The notes beneath the pieces are model-generated. The model did no database searches. It was not told where the DNA came from and saw only the letters and a program-made list of their open reading frames with translations. Shown here one piece after another: positions 23,092-36,048 of a DNA stretch of 64,000 nucleotides. Origin of the DNA: Harmothoe impar. Its lineage: Eukaryota > Annelida > Polychaeta > Phyllodocida > Polynoidae. Location of the stretch: the NCBI GenBank assembly GCA_947462335.1, contig OX381717.1:43939523-44003522 (forward strand), read 5' to 3'. Positions within the stretch are counted from its first letter, which is position 1. Every line of letters starts with the position of its first letter. The position numbers were made by a program, and so were the translations under genes.

Positions 23092-23367
23092 CACAGAGAA
23101 AAGAAACTGCGTCAAAAGGGAGTCCAGGTTGCCTCCAGAATGATTAGAGATGGGAGTCCAGATCGCCTAAGAGAGCCTAGTTGACTCTCTGGCTGACCTA
23201 AGAGAGTCAACTGGGGGGAGTCATATAGCTCTCCGGGTTATATATGACACCCCAGGTGACCCCCTTAGGTCAGCCAGAGAGTCACCTAGGCTCCCTGGAC
23301 TCCCCTAGAGAGGGGAGTCATTCTGGGGGCAACCTGGCCTCCCTTTTTACGCTGTATATTCTCTATG
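23092..23367. mobile_element. MITE, CACAGAG family, next to the LINE 5' part
   Basis: CACAGAGAAAAGAAACTGCG at the left is mirrored at the right, where the terminal block has decayed to CTCTATG. It appears to interrupt the endonuclease-coding part of the LINE. Confidence 0.75.
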
Positions 23368-23826
23368 TTTTTGTTATGTGAGGCTGACTGTGATAATCAA
23401 TACGCTATACTGAACCACACTTGTTTCAGACTTGACAGATGTGCCAATGCTGGAGGCATTATTTGCTACATCACTAACGATTTTGCACCCTTTACCACTG
23501 TCAGGTCAGAGACAGTCTCGGACTCCCATACCAACACAGCTCCGGCTCCTTCTGCTGAGTATGGTATGGGAGCAGAGCTTATCTTCATTTGATACCCAGT
23601 TGCGCCAGATTGGTGGCGCAAATGGGTGTGTATTGGTCAATACACATCCAACAACAGAGAGATTCTTATCGAGATCAAAGGGGTAAACAAATTATCAAGG
23701 GGCTACTGTGTGTATTACACCTATAGTTGACAGAAGTAAATATAATATGTGTATTAGGGTAAGATTGCTGCCTGCTCCCAGGCTATCCAACTGGTAGGAT
23801 AGACGCTGGCCGAGGCTGGGTCAGAG

Positions 23827-26439
23827 ATGACTGTCATCAATGAGGATGCCGAGATCCTGGTCTTAACTATAAGAAAGCCAGACACTAGAATAAGGACTAT
23901 CATAGCCTATTATCGACCTCCTAATAAGAGCTTCCCGAACTTCATTAAAGCATTAACAGATGTTCTGGCCAATAGATCAATTAGGAAACACGAAATACAT
24001 GTAATTGGTGATTGTAATATAGATATGGTCCACAGGGAAAGTAGGAAATGTGGGAAAGTTTTTGGTTTACTAAAAGATTTTAATCTGCGCTTACTAAATA
24101 CTGGTATATCTAGACTACATCCACTTGGGGCTACTTTTATTGATCATATTTATACCAATAGTAAACATGTAGCTGCTTTTGGCACGCTAAATCTACTACT
24201 ATCTGATCACATACCTACCTTTGAGATTATTAAACACACCAAGATACCCAAAATTGTTAAGAAAATCACAAGCAGAGTCTACAAAAACCACAATATTATC
24301 AGACTAAAAGAAATTACTGACCACACAAATTGGGAAATTTTGAACACGGTTTATAATCCTGAAAGTCAATGGGACTTCTTTGAAGAAGTTATTGTTAAAT
24401 ATCTGGACGAATGTTGTCCTATTAAGACATTTATGGTCAGACAAGACACCCCACGTTGGTTCCCTCCTGACCTTATTGAAACTCTGAGACGTAAGAATGA
24501 TGCTTACAAGAGAGCTCACCGGTCACGTGGAATGGATGTTGAGAGCCTCAGGCTAGCTCAAAGACTCAGAACAGTCACCAACAGGACTATACACACTGAG
24601 TTCTCCCGTCAAGTCAAGGCTACTCTTGCCAAACATAAGGACAACCCAGCCAAATTCTGGGCCACCATAAACTCACTACTGGGTTCTAAAAAATCTGGTA
24701 ACACTACTATTCAGCTGAAAAATAATGGTGGGATGGATGTTCCGTTTGCCCATACTAGTGACTTTATTAACGATTTTTATGGCAATGTAGGCTATAAGCT
24801 AGCAGATAAGTTTAGTCATCTTGATGGAGATATATCTATGCGTGATGTTTTAAGCACTGAAGCTTACAGCGAGGGCCCCTTCCTTTTCAGGCAAGTCACA
24901 ATTAAAGCTCTTACTAGATATATCAAAAAAATTGACAGGAAGAAAGCCTCTGGAGTCGATTATGTTAATGCCAGCGTGATGAAAGACTTTCTTTTAATGG
25001 TCATTCCCCAGTTGAAAATACTAGTTGATAATTGTCTCGCCAAGGGTGTCTTTCCTAGAAAATGGGCCAGGGGCACAATCATCCCTATCCCTAAAAAGGG
25101 GGACCTCCAGAATTTGAGTAACTGGCGCCCTATTACCCTGTTACCCATCCTAAGTAAAATCATGGAGAGGGTAGTGCATGGTCAATTAATGGATCATTTA
25201 CTGGAGAACAACTTGTTATCTGACGTACAATTTGGCTTCACTCCGGGAAGGTCCATTGCCGATGCTATTCACGAGATGACAAAAAATGTATATATGTCAG
25301 TCGGACGTGGAAGACTTTCCTCATGTCTCTTTATTGACATGAGGAAAGCCTTTGATACAGTACACCATGGCAGACTCCTGGATAAACTAGGTATTTTGGG
25401 CGCAAATAGAAGTGTCCTGAAATGGTTTCATAGTTATTTAGACAATAGAATACACCGCACATTAGCTAATGACAAAATCTCTGACCCCATACGGGTGACC
25501 TATGGAGTGCCCCAGGGATCTATCCTGGGGCCTCTCCTTTTCTCTGTATACATAAATGACCTCCCAAATGTTGCTGAAAATTCAAAAGTTATTTTGTATG
25601 CTGACGATGCGGTATTAATAAATGAAGGCAGAAACGCAGCCGACTTGGCGCTTACAGGCCAACCAGATATAAACCTTATTATTGAATGGTGTGCCACCAA
25701 CAGGTTAACTATCAACAATGAAAAGACCATGCAAGTAGTGTATGGCACACGCCCTAAAACCAGTACAGTTACAGAGCCCATGCTAAGTATTGATAATAAG
25801 CCAATAACCAAGGTTAAAAGTTTCTGTTACTTGGGAGTAACTCTGGATGAAAACCTAACTATGAAATCCCACATGGCTGGCATTAGGAAAAAATGTGGTC
25901 TAAAGGCAAAAAGGACATATAGAATCAGGGATTATATAGATAATGAAACTTGTCTAGAAATTTACAAACACTGTACATTGCCTTCTCTTGAGTATTGCAG
26001 TTTCATACTTGACAGCGCGACCCAATATGATCTGAAAAGTCTCCAGACCATTCAGAATAGGGGACTACGGTCTTGCCTGCGCATTAGAAACCCCAGAGAC
26101 ATCACACAGGATGACCTACATACTCAATGTAAGGCAACTAAATTGGTAAAGCGCCGTGACTGTCAACTTTTGATGTATATGTTCAAACTATCCAAACAAG
26201 AAAAAAACATAATAATCACGGAAAATCCCAGGACCAGAGCGGAGAATAAAATAAGATTTAAATCAGTCAGATCTAAACTACATTTGATTAAAAAATCACC
26301 CATGCACAGAGGTGCCCTCTTGTGGAATTCCCTTGATCAGCCTGTTCAGAACATAGAATCTCAAACTAAGTTTAAAAGCACCATTGAAAAAATGGACTTC
26401 ACTCAAGTCAAATTAAGACATAATAACATGATCCAGTAA
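23827..26439 (+). CDS. LINE endonuclease/reverse transcriptase, 870 residues, uninterrupted
   Basis: This is the retrotransposition enzyme, which nicks target DNA and copies the LINE RNA there. The C-terminal half of an apurinic-type endonuclease shows GDCNID near residue 61 and SDHIP near 126. The reverse transcriptase follows: SGVDYVNASV near 375, WRPITLLPILSK near 435, FGFTPGRS, FIDMRKAFDTVHH near 501, YGVPQGSILGPLLF near 558 and the catalytic YADD near 591. A C-terminal region has LEYCSFILDS and GALLWNSL. The N-terminal endonuclease half is missing from this frame, so the copy is probably inactive although the RT is intact. There is no RNase H domain. Two decayed relatives lie downstream. 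Confidence 0.93.
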   Translation: MTVINEDAEILVLTIRKPDTRIRTIIAYYRPPNKSFPNFIKALTDVLANRSIRKHEIHVIGDCNIDMVHRESRKCGKVFGLLKDFNLRLLNTGISRLHPLGATFIDHIYTNSKHVAAFGTLNLLLSDHIPTFEIIKHTKIPKIVKKITSRVYKNHNIIRLKEITDHTNWEILNTVYNPESQWDFFEEVIVKYLDECCPIKTFMVRQDTPRWFPPDLIETLRRKNDAYKRAHRSRGMDVESLRLAQRLRTVTNRTIHTEFSRQVKATLAKHKDNPAKFWATINSLLGSKKSGNTTIQLKNNGGMDVPFAHTSDFINDFYGNVGYKLADKFSHLDGDISMRDVLSTEAYSEGPFLFRQVTIKALTRYIKKIDRKKASGVDYVNASVMKDFLLMVIPQLKILVDNCLAKGVFPRKWARGTIIPIPKKGDLQNLSNWRPITLLPILSKIMERVVHGQLMDHLLENNLLSDVQFGFTPGRSIADAIHEMTKNVYMSVGRGRLSSCLFIDMRKAFDTVHHGRLLDKLGILGANRSVLKWFHSYLDNRIHRTLANDKISDPIRVTYGVPQGSILGPLLFSVYINDLPNVAENSKVILYADDAVLINEGRNAADLALTGQPDINLIIEWCATNRLTINNEKTMQVVYGTRPKTSTVTEPMLSIDNKPITKVKSFCYLGVTLDENLTMKSHMAGIRKKCGLKAKRTYRIRDYIDNETCLEIYKHCTLPSLEYCSFILDSATQYDLKSLQTIQNRGLRSCLRIRNPRDITQDDLHTQCKATKLVKRRDCQLLMYMFKLSKQEKNIIITENPRTRAENKIRFKSVRSKLHLIKKSPMHRGALLWNSLDQPVQNIESQTKFKSTIEKMDFTQVKLRHNNMIQ

Positions 26440-26452
26440 CAGATGGTAAGTC

Positions 26453-26715
26453 CAGTGCACCAGCACTGCTATACAACAGTAACGTTATTATCGTCGCTAC
26501 ATCACCTGTAACATATTCATGTCCAGTGCACGAGCGCTGCATACCGCCTCATGTGATGGTATACCTTACATAGTCTAGTGCACAAGCACTACCTCTAAAA
26601 GATATTACATGGTCAGTACAGTGCATGAGCGCTGCCACCTCATATCTCGTATCACAAGCCACCAACGATGACTAATGCCCTGCTGAGAACTGCTATGTAC
26701 AGTGCACTAGCACTG
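26453..26715 (+). other. Array of five short hairpins in the LINE 3' region
   Basis: Hairpins are at 26453-26468, 26524-26539, 26576-26591, 26619-26634 and 26700-26715. Each has a six-base stem of the form CAGTGC-NNNN-GCACTG with a four-base loop that starts and ends with A. Differences between copies keep pairing: two have GCGCTG (G-U pair with T) and one has TAGTGC paired with GCACTA. Confidence 0.8.
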
Positions 26716-26903
26716 CTTGTATCGGTATTCGAGTTGACCTCAAACACTTGTATGTAACCATTATTCCAAATTTATGACTATAACTATACAAAATACACAA
26801 GTTTCTATTGAGTGAGAAATACAATGAGCCTAACCAACGCTCGATGCTCTACTGCCTGCCTGTGACTACAAAGTTTTACTGATGCACTATTATCCTGAGT
26901 TAA

Positions 26904-28092
26904 CCCTCTCACCGCCAGCAGGCCGCTATAGCGGCCAGGGCACCTTATTCACTGAGCTGAACAAGAAAATATTACTTAAAATTGATGAAAATATTTTCTT
27001 ACAAGTCCTAGAGGTCAGGAAGGCAAATAGTGGACTTGGGCCCTATCCAATGTTTTAAAAGTTTTAAGCGAGGGAATATACATAAGCACTCCTAAGCAAC
27101 TCAAAGAAACTAATAAATTATTGTCTAAAGTATATAGAATTGAATAAATAAATAGATTTTTCACATATTTTATGTGAAAATAAGCACTTTATCGACATGT
27201 CTGCCTGAATTGTGATAAATTTAGCGCTTTTTTTTCATATTCCTCCATTTTCCACTATTTCATGTATTTGAAACATATAAACAGCATAGAGATGTAGTGA
27301 AATTGTACTAGATGGGCCCTTATGTGTAATGATTTGAATCATGTGCAACTTGTAGGTTCTTTAAAATAAAATTCCCTTGTAAACAATATGTCATGTCACC
27401 TTCAGACCATAGAGAGGTTCTCTAATTTAGGGCTTTTAACATTAATTGTAATCAGATAATGGGGAAGTCTCAAAGTATCAATTTATGCATTAAAACCACA
27501 ATTATTTCATTTTAAATTCTGACTTCAAAATGTTGTATAAAACTAATGGATTATCGGAATTTAACATTTTTTACAGATAAATAATCCCCAATGTGTCCTC
27601 TCTACATCTAAAATGGGATACCTTTAAACTAAAAAGAAAGTCAACGTTATTGTTCATATCGCCAAATTAAACATACTATTTATAAGAACTTTTTGTAATA
27701 TTTATCCAGATATATATCCTGATAGACACCATTCACCTATCTCAGGCTACTGGGAAATGGATCTAGTTACAATAAGCATTAAAAGAGCTTTACAGTGGTA
27801 TCTTTGGTTACTCTCTACTCTAAGTAGTTCCCTCGCGATCTCAATATTAAAGAATTAGATAGAAAATAACTAGTTTTCAGGTCCCCAATTTGCCTTCCCG
27901 ACCTCTAGTCGAAGCACCTCATGTTTGGTATCATATTAAAGCCTATGACATCCTCTTTTACACCCTACATTCCATTCATGTTTACGAAGAAAGTGAAAGG
28001 AATACCTATACTAAAACCTCACTTCAATTTTTTATATTTATATTTTTTTCAATTTTTTGGCAAAATTACAGAGAAATCTGGCGGTGAGAGGG
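26904..28092. mobile_element. piggyBac-like non-autonomous element, TTAA target site
   Basis: TTAA is present at 26900-26903 and 28093-28096. The ends CCCTCTCACCGCCAG and CTGGCGGTGAGAGGG are inverted repeats starting with CCC, as in piggyBac elements. It is 1189 bp, has no transposase frame and splits the LINE 3' region. Confidence 0.88.
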
Positions 28093-28482
28093 TTAACTCC
28101 GCTACAGCTGACCTCTAAGGAAAGCTACCTCAACTTCAAATTGTATATCTATGTGTTGTCTATATATATATGTACATATTTGATTTCAACTTTTGAAAAT
28201 CGCAGTGAAAACCGTGATTACTGTTTGAATAAAAAATCTTACAATCTTACAATCTTACAATCTTACAATCTATGTGTGGCACTTCCCCCCTCCATGATGA
28301 CAAAAAGATGAATTAGCCATCTCGCCAGCTGGGATACTAGTTTTAAAATAATGTTAATTGTCTAATATATCCATTAATCTATAATTAAAACTGCACATAA
28401 CATATAAAGGCGACACCACTGTTTTATTGTGAGTTTAAAAAGCAGCTACATAGCGTTATTACTCACTGCTTCAACCATGTAA

Positions 28483-30026
28483 GGGGTCGTCCATAAATGA
28501 TGTCACGCCCTAGGGGGGGAGGGGGGGGTCAGAAATTTGTGACAAAACGTGACAAGGGGGGAGGGGGGGTTGGCATGTGCATGATGTCACGTTTTGAAAA
28601 AAAAAAGTTCATATTGATGTCTGCAACAATTGGGGTAGACCCCTAAATTTCTACATGGCGACATGGCCTATTCTTTAAAAATCGACATGCAACATGAGGC
28701 CTATTGACAAGTGACATGAGATGTAAAAATATTAGTGACAGGGGACATTGACATTTCTTAAATTTGACATGGGACATGAGCATTATTAAGCGACAATGTC
28801 ATGCGACATGGCCATTTCTTAAAATCGACATGCGACATGGGACCCCCCCATCCATAGGCCTACCCCCAACAAGTTCACTGATCAAATAACTGATTTTCTT
28901 GTCAATGCTCCAGCATGAGTGCATAATAAACGAGACTTTGTCCTTTATAATACTGATATATTATTAAGTAAAGAACGAAAGTCGACACAGTTCGGATCAA
29001 GTGTACAGGTTGCGAATCAAAGGTTTATTCAGTAACCTAGACAGGCAAAGCTATATCAGTGCGAACTCCCTATAGAGTTCGGAGCGGGTCAGTAGGCTCG
29101 TAGCCGTACGATCGCAGTGCCTCTGTCCAGTACCGATCCAGAGTGACCGACGAGTCCTATCGGATGCTGGCTATGTATAGGCGACCAGCCTGCGCGTGCA
29201 CACACAGACCGGAAGCCTATAGCAACCTCTGTCCATACCCCAAGCCTGAGACAGGTGCTGAAGGGTTTGGAGACCCTTATACTTCAGGTGCTTATACAAG
29301 ACCAGCCCTCTATTAAGACCAGGCACATGATCATAGTGGTATGGTATAAGCCGTACCTCAGGTTCGAGGACACCCTGTAAGTCAGTGGTATATTTATGAC
29401 TAGCAGGTAATTCATTATTGAGCTGTACTTTCATAAGTAATCCTATAAGCCACCAGGGCTTGTTTACAACGTTTAATTATAAAGGGAACAAGACCCCTCT
29501 GCACCCCAATGATTCCACAGGCACACATACTTTTTTTTGTTGGGGGGGGGGAGGCATTTCTCAAAATCCGAACATAATGGGGGTTGGGGGAGGGTTGAGA
29601 TAAATTTCTGTTAATTGGTGGGAGGGGGGATTGGAAAAAATTGTGGTGTCTGGGAAAATTCACCAAGACACCCTCCTTCTAGCCTCTATAAGCAGCTCTG
29701 TGTAGGCCTACTCGTCCGATCTTCTCCTGAACAGAACAGCTGACTATGAGAGATAATACTTAATCTCCCCCCTCCCCCCCCCAGCTAGAAATTAGTGACT
29801 CAGCCCTTAGAAGTGTTTGTTGATATCAAGTACAGACTTATTTTAGGGTTTTACTTATGGAACCAGATACCTATTTTAATTTATGATCAAGGGGGGGGGG
29901 GGGTAGCTGCTTGTGTGACATCACACATGGAGGGGGGGTCAAACAAAACGTGACAAAGCGTGACATGGGGGGGAGGGGGGGTCAAAATAGGGCCAAAAAA
30001 GCGTGACATCATTTATGGACGGCCCC
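28483..30026. mobile_element. 1.5-kb element with GGGGTCGTCCATAAATGATG ends, TAA duplication
   Basis: GGGGTCGTCCATAAATGATG at the left faces CATCATTTATGGACGGCCCC at the right. TAA flanks both (28480-28482 and 30027-30029). G-rich blocks with GTGACAAAACGTGACA motifs lie inside both ends. The middle (28870-29880) holds no gene; frames there are short. A solo left end lies at 38850-38975. Confidence 0.85.
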
Positions 30027-30512
30027 TAATAATTTCAACATTGCGAACTGGATTGGTGGATATTATTATAATCAATGGCAAATAAATGTCACATCTTTTT
30101 ACTAACTTCTTACTTCTATGTCATTTGCCTATAATTTCTGGTATTTTCCTTCTTTTTCAACCATTTGAAAATTTAACATAGAAAACACAAAAAAATCAAG
30201 CTGTACAATATGATACCCAGATTCAGCATATTCCAGAGATAAAAAAAAAGTTATAACTGATCATAATGCTGCTCGTTGGTTCCATGTCCTTTGACGTGGA
30301 ACATATGACGTTCACCAGTGTATAGTCACATGATGCGGGCTGTTGTGACAGTTATATATGTGGCATCACAAGGTTTCTCATCAAGGGTTATAATTATATA
30401 GGGAAGGTCATAAGGGATCATGCAAAGGCAATCTATAAATAGGGTGACCCTTCGGGTATATCTACGTGACGCTATTGTGGCTATCGTGCCCTAAATAGAC
30501 TGCCCTTAAGTT

Positions 30513-32065
<1,553 letters not shown>

Positions 32066-32309
32066 TTTGGCCTCATATCTATAGGTCATAATTCACAAGT
32101 AGGACCACCATGCACATACTGTGTACGGACGGGTTTTCTTGTGAAAACTTGGTATGTTGGTCGATTTACGAGGTGAGACGTTCATGGTTCACTTACCCTT
32201 GATAATAACATGTGACATTATAGGTTACTTTATGCATACGTCCTACTTTTATAACAGATAAAAAGAGTATTCTTCCTTTTTACGATCTAATGTACAAGTA
32301 GGCCCCCTA

Positions 32310-33316
32310 ACTTTTTCGTGCTGTAAGGCTTTTGACACGGTCGACCACCTCCTCCTCCTGAATGAACTATGTAAAATTGGGTGCAGCGAGGAGAGCCTGA
32401 CTTGGTTAATAGTTACCGGATTGGTAGAAGCCAGCGCACCTCTATTGGTGGCTTGCTTTCTAGTACGAGGAGCATAAATTGTGGAGTCCCTCAGGGGTCC
32501 ATGCTGGGCCCCTTGCTGTTCAATATCTACATTAAAAGTGTAGTTGAGAGCTTGCACAATGCGTCTTATTATATGTACGCGGATGACTTGGCGATTTTGA
32601 TTTGTAACAGTGATCCTGTAATACCACAAAAACTAGTCCAGGATGACCTGGACCGTGTGAGTGCTTGGTGCAACAATTTCAAATTAACTGTAAACTCAGA
32701 CAAGACTCATGTACTTTGGTGTCGCTCTCAAAATGATGTAGGAGATTTTCGTGTTCTTGATACCTTTCTGTCCGGCAGGAAACTTCATGTAGTGGACTGT
32801 TTCAACTACCTGGGAGTCTCTATCGACTTTGGGCTAACCTTTGCTAATCATTGTTTGAGGGTGGTTGGTTCTGGTAAAGCTAAGTTAACTAACCTGCGTA
32901 GACTAAAGAAGTACATGAATTTTGAGCTTGCATCATTGTTATATAAGCAAATGATTTTGCCTTGCCTAGAGTATTGTGACTTTATACTGGACAGTGGGCC
33001 TGTGGATTTGATCAGGTATCTACATACCTTACAGAACCACTGTCTACGATGTTGCATGGGTATAAGAGATCCAAGGTCTATTAGTACTGATGACCTACAC
33101 GAGGCTTGTATGTTGGATAGGTTGAAGGACAGGAGGATCACCAATATCCTGGGGTTGATGTATAAATACACCAGGTGTCCAGACATATTGGTGGTACAAC
33201 TGAGAGTCCTACGTAGCAACAGCAAAATGTTAATCAAACTACCAAGACCCATGGGGCTGTACGTGGACAGCCCACTCTATTCCGCACTAGCGAGATGCAG
33301 TGATTCTCCTTTGTGA
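32310..33316 (+). pseudogene. Decayed LINE reverse transcriptase, copy 2
   Basis: It starts at KAFDTVDHLLLLNEL (32328 on), then shifts frame near 32400, where the expected NSYRIGRSQRTS continues in another frame. NCGVPQGSMLGPLLFNIY, YMYADDLAILI and LEYCDFILDS follow. The 5' part (endonuclease and early RT) is missing. Its downstream domain is homologous to that of the 23.8-kb LINE. The foldback element 33324-34055 interrupts its C-terminal end. Confidence 0.88.
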
Positions 33317-33323
33317 GACCTAT

Positions 33324-34055
33324 AGCTGAAGCTGGTTCCTGGCCTGTTCAAAATATAGAGTTTTAGGGGTCATACATTTTTGAATGATTGTGAGTTTAAT
33401 ATACCTTATGTCAGCTGTCCAGATTGCGGAAGTGGTTAGGACACAGGCCTACCATTCCAAAGGTCCTGACTTCGAATCCATGCCAATGCTGCATGGTTAC
33501 CTGCCCATAATATTTTTTCCTAGTTGGCCAGTAATAGCATTTGCAAAAAACTGATCTTAATTTTAGATCATTTATCTTGTGTGAAGGATCTTGACAGCCA
33601 AATTGTATACTACCGTAAATTCCCGCGTACTACCCGCGGGTTGTACGCGAATCAATCTCAGCTTTCATTTGATACCAAACATGCCTATATAGGGTGCGGG
33701 TTATACGAGGGTTTTTATCTCTATAGAACAGTACTAAAACATATATTTTCAGATCCAAAAACAGGTTATAGGATTCTCTTGAGTTGGGGGTGCGGGTTAT
33801 ACGCGAGATGCGGGTAGTACGCGGGAATTTACGGTATAACGATTTTGACCAACAAAAAAAAAGCATTTTAAAATGGTGTGAACCAAATAATCCTGGCATG
33901 GATTCGAAGTCAGGACCTTTGGAATGGTAGGCCTGTGTCCTAACCACTTTCCCAATTTGGACAGCTGACATATGGTATATTCAACTCCCAATCATTCAAA
34001 AAGTTATGACCCCTAAAACTCCACATTTCGGACATGACAGGAACCAGCTTCAGCT
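33324..34055. mobile_element. Foldback element with tRNA-like arms, nested centre
   Basis: Arms of about 160 bp (33324-33486 and 33895-34055) are inverted copies of each other: AGCTGAAGCTGGTTCCTG at the left, CAGGAACCAGCTTCAGCT at the right. Each arm carries a tRNA-like B box (GACTTCGAATCCATGCC). The centre 33611-33836 is a second inverted repeat with ends TACCGTAAATTCCCGCGTA. Confidence 0.8.
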
Positions 34056-34144
34056 GATCAGCTGGCTGCTATAGTAAGGAGAGGAAACAGCACTGGTACC
34101 AGACAAAATGGCGCTGTACAGTGATCATCTTGCTAATGCGGAAT

Positions 34145-34234
34145 AGAGGGGCTTCCTACTGGGACCGCTTATTACCTGATGAACAGAAAATGGTATCTTT
34201 TGCATGTTTTATGCATAAGATTAAGAATCGTTGA
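34145..34234 (+). pseudogene. C-terminal scrap of LINE copy 2
   Basis: The frame RGASYWDRLLPDEQK continues to a stop at 34234. RGASYWDRL resembles the RGALLWNSL end of the intact LINE. It lies just beyond the foldback element, so it is probably the separated end of copy 2. From 34235 to 34595 nothing else is seen. Confidence 0.6.
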
Positions 34235-34595
34235 AATGTATAGATTGTTGCTATTAGAAGTGTTTAGTAACTTGTGGTTACCATATCTACTATTTGTTAA
34301 CCCTATGATTCTCCTGGTGTTTGTACCACCGGTCCATGTGATATGGTGTTTATACAGGTGATGTGATAATCTGTAACAATGATGATAACTGATGAGCTGT
34401 GTTTTGGACATTTTTGTCTTGCCCTAAAGAGGGTTTAGGGGGAAAAAAGTCAGCGAGAGCACACACGCAACGTCAAAAACACAGATAACTGATGAGCTAT
34501 TGATCCCCAGTTCATTTATTGGTTGTGATCACTCATTGTTTTTGAACCTGAAATGACTTGTGCCTGTGGTGAGGTAAGAATTGGAATACGTGTTT

Positions 34596-34979
34596 AGGCC
34601 ACTCAAAAAAAAAAGTTGTTTCTCATTACCGCGCGCATCATAAAAGTCATGATTTGGGGAAAACCTTTTTTTTTTTTTTTTTACATTTTTGATGAATAAT
34701 ATGCTAAAATTGCCAAAATATTGGCGAATTTGGTATCAAATTAAAGCTTATGCTGTCAGTAATGCAATCAGCTAGGTGTAACTTGCATTGTTACAACTGT
34801 TGCTTATCAATAAACTCCAAATTACTAAATTGTGAAAATTGACTGCGAAATGTCCAAATTTCCCTATGTAAATTGCCCCGAGTAAAAAAAAAAAAAAAAA
34901 AAAAAATTAAATAAAAAACGCCCTCGTCATATTTTTCATTGCTTGGTGATGAGAAACAATTTTTTTTTTTGAGTGGCCT
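34596..34979. mobile_element. MITE with GGCCACTCAAAAAAA / GTTTCTCAT ends
   Basis: GGCCACTCAAAAAAA then GTTTCTCATTACC at the left is mirrored by GGTGATGAGAAAC and TTTTTTTGAGTGGCC at the right. It is related to 21389-21731. Confidence 0.75.
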
Positions 34980-35239
34980 TAACAAGTATTTATCAATCAG
35001 TTGCCAGTACTGGACCTACTAGTTGTAGTTTGCCCTAATGGAAACCATATCAGACATGGCTGTTTGATTGATATTTCGTGGCCAGTTATAAGTGCCCAAT
35101 GTAACCTACTTGTTTCGCTGCCCTTTATGTTTTTTTTCTGTGTGAGAACTATTGTCTGTATTTTTCTGTGTATCGAATCTGCGAACGTTCGGTATTTTCT
35201 ACTGGTACACTGTAGACGAATTGTGGTTTTATGTAACAA

Positions 35240-35347
35240 CCCAGTGGGCACAGAACATTGAATCAACATTGATAAACGGTTATCAATGTTGATTCAATGT
35301 TGATACAATGTTGATTCAACGTTGGACTGAATTTTGTGCCCACTGGG
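35240..35347. mobile_element. Palindromic MITE, CCCAGTGGGCAC family
   Basis: CCCAGTGGGCACAGAACATT at the left faces GTGCCCACTGGG at the right. The interior alternates TTGAATCAACATTGA and its inverse. Confidence 0.85.
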
Positions 35348-35565
35348 AAAGTCGTCTTGTTGTATTGATATTGGCTCTTTTTGAGAGACGTGGTGTAATA
35401 TTGCGGAATTTTGTCCAATAAAAACGTTACCAAACTCAACTGTACATATTTTCGTGAATTTTTCAGAAATGAAAATCTAAGAAAATAATATGCACAGTGC
35501 GAATATCCATCCAGTATGGTTATAAACAACTAATCGTATTCTAAAATCTATGAATTTAAAACAGT

Positions 35566-35730
35566 TAAATCTCGTTATAGATAGGACTGCTTTAAGGAAC
35601 CCCCTACAATAAAGAACAAGTCTCCATTGCCAAAATTGCCCATTCTTGGTTATAAAGAATATTGCTGATAGTTATAAGGAGCAAGTCTGCCTTGCCAAAA
35701 GACCCTCCTTATAACGAGATGTCACTGTAC
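35566..35730. mobile_element. MITE with AATCTCGTTATA ends
   Basis: TAAATCTCGTTATAGATAGG at the left and CCTTATAACGAGATGTCACT at the right form an imperfect inverted pair. This is a commonly seen MITE type, probably Tc1/mariner-derived. Confidence 0.55.
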
Positions 35731-35757
35731 ACGCCAACCTGTATTTTTTTGCAAATT

Positions 35758-36048
35758 AGGGAGTGGTCATTTTTTAATTAACAACATGGTGGGGTTGGTT
35801 TATTTTCGCGCGAGCGGGTCAAACATTTTTTGGTCCACCCCATGGGAGGGATCTAAATGTTTTTGGTCCCCCCCTCGGGGAAGTTGAAATTGAGCGCGAC
35901 CGAGCCCTTTGAGCTATAGTAACGCGTGGGCTTTTTCGCTAAAAAGGGGGGTAATTTTTTTGGTCCCCCCTTCAAGGGGTCCAAATTTATTTGGTCGCCC
36001 CAAAATCCACCCCACCCCCCTGTTGTTTAAAAAAAGACCACTCCCTTA
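35758..36048. mobile_element. G-run MITE, AAGGGAGTG family
   Basis: AGGGAGTGGTCATTTTTTAA at the left and the inverse AAGGGAGTGGTCTTTTTTTA at the right surround G/C-run blocks, including a CTTTTTCGCTAAAAAGGGG motif shared with 9220-9260. Confidence 0.75.

Larger units (their letters stand above)
23368..28272 (+). mobile_element. Non-LTR retrotransposon (CR1/jockey-like LINE)
   Basis: It comprises an endonuclease remnant near 23413-23505 (RLDRCANAGGIICYITND), a long EN-RT frame 23827-26439, a 3' region with five short hairpins, an inserted piggyBac-like element (26904-28092), and a 3' tail of four TCTTACAA-type units at 28235-28270. A short repeated tail is typical of CR1/L2-like LINEs. The 5' end may lie near 22.9 kb, upstream of the inserted MITE. 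The segment 23590-23826 between the endonuclease parts has no clear frame. Confidence 0.8.

Noticed and set aside
25500..25811. Minus-strand frames within the LINE
   Set aside because: They are shadows of the 870-residue EN-RT frame with no motifs of their own.
33429..33491. Possible tRNA gene
   Set aside because: It has A- and B-box-like text but no full cloverleaf was made out, and an inverted copy lies at 33895-33960, so it is a tRNA-derived repeat arm.
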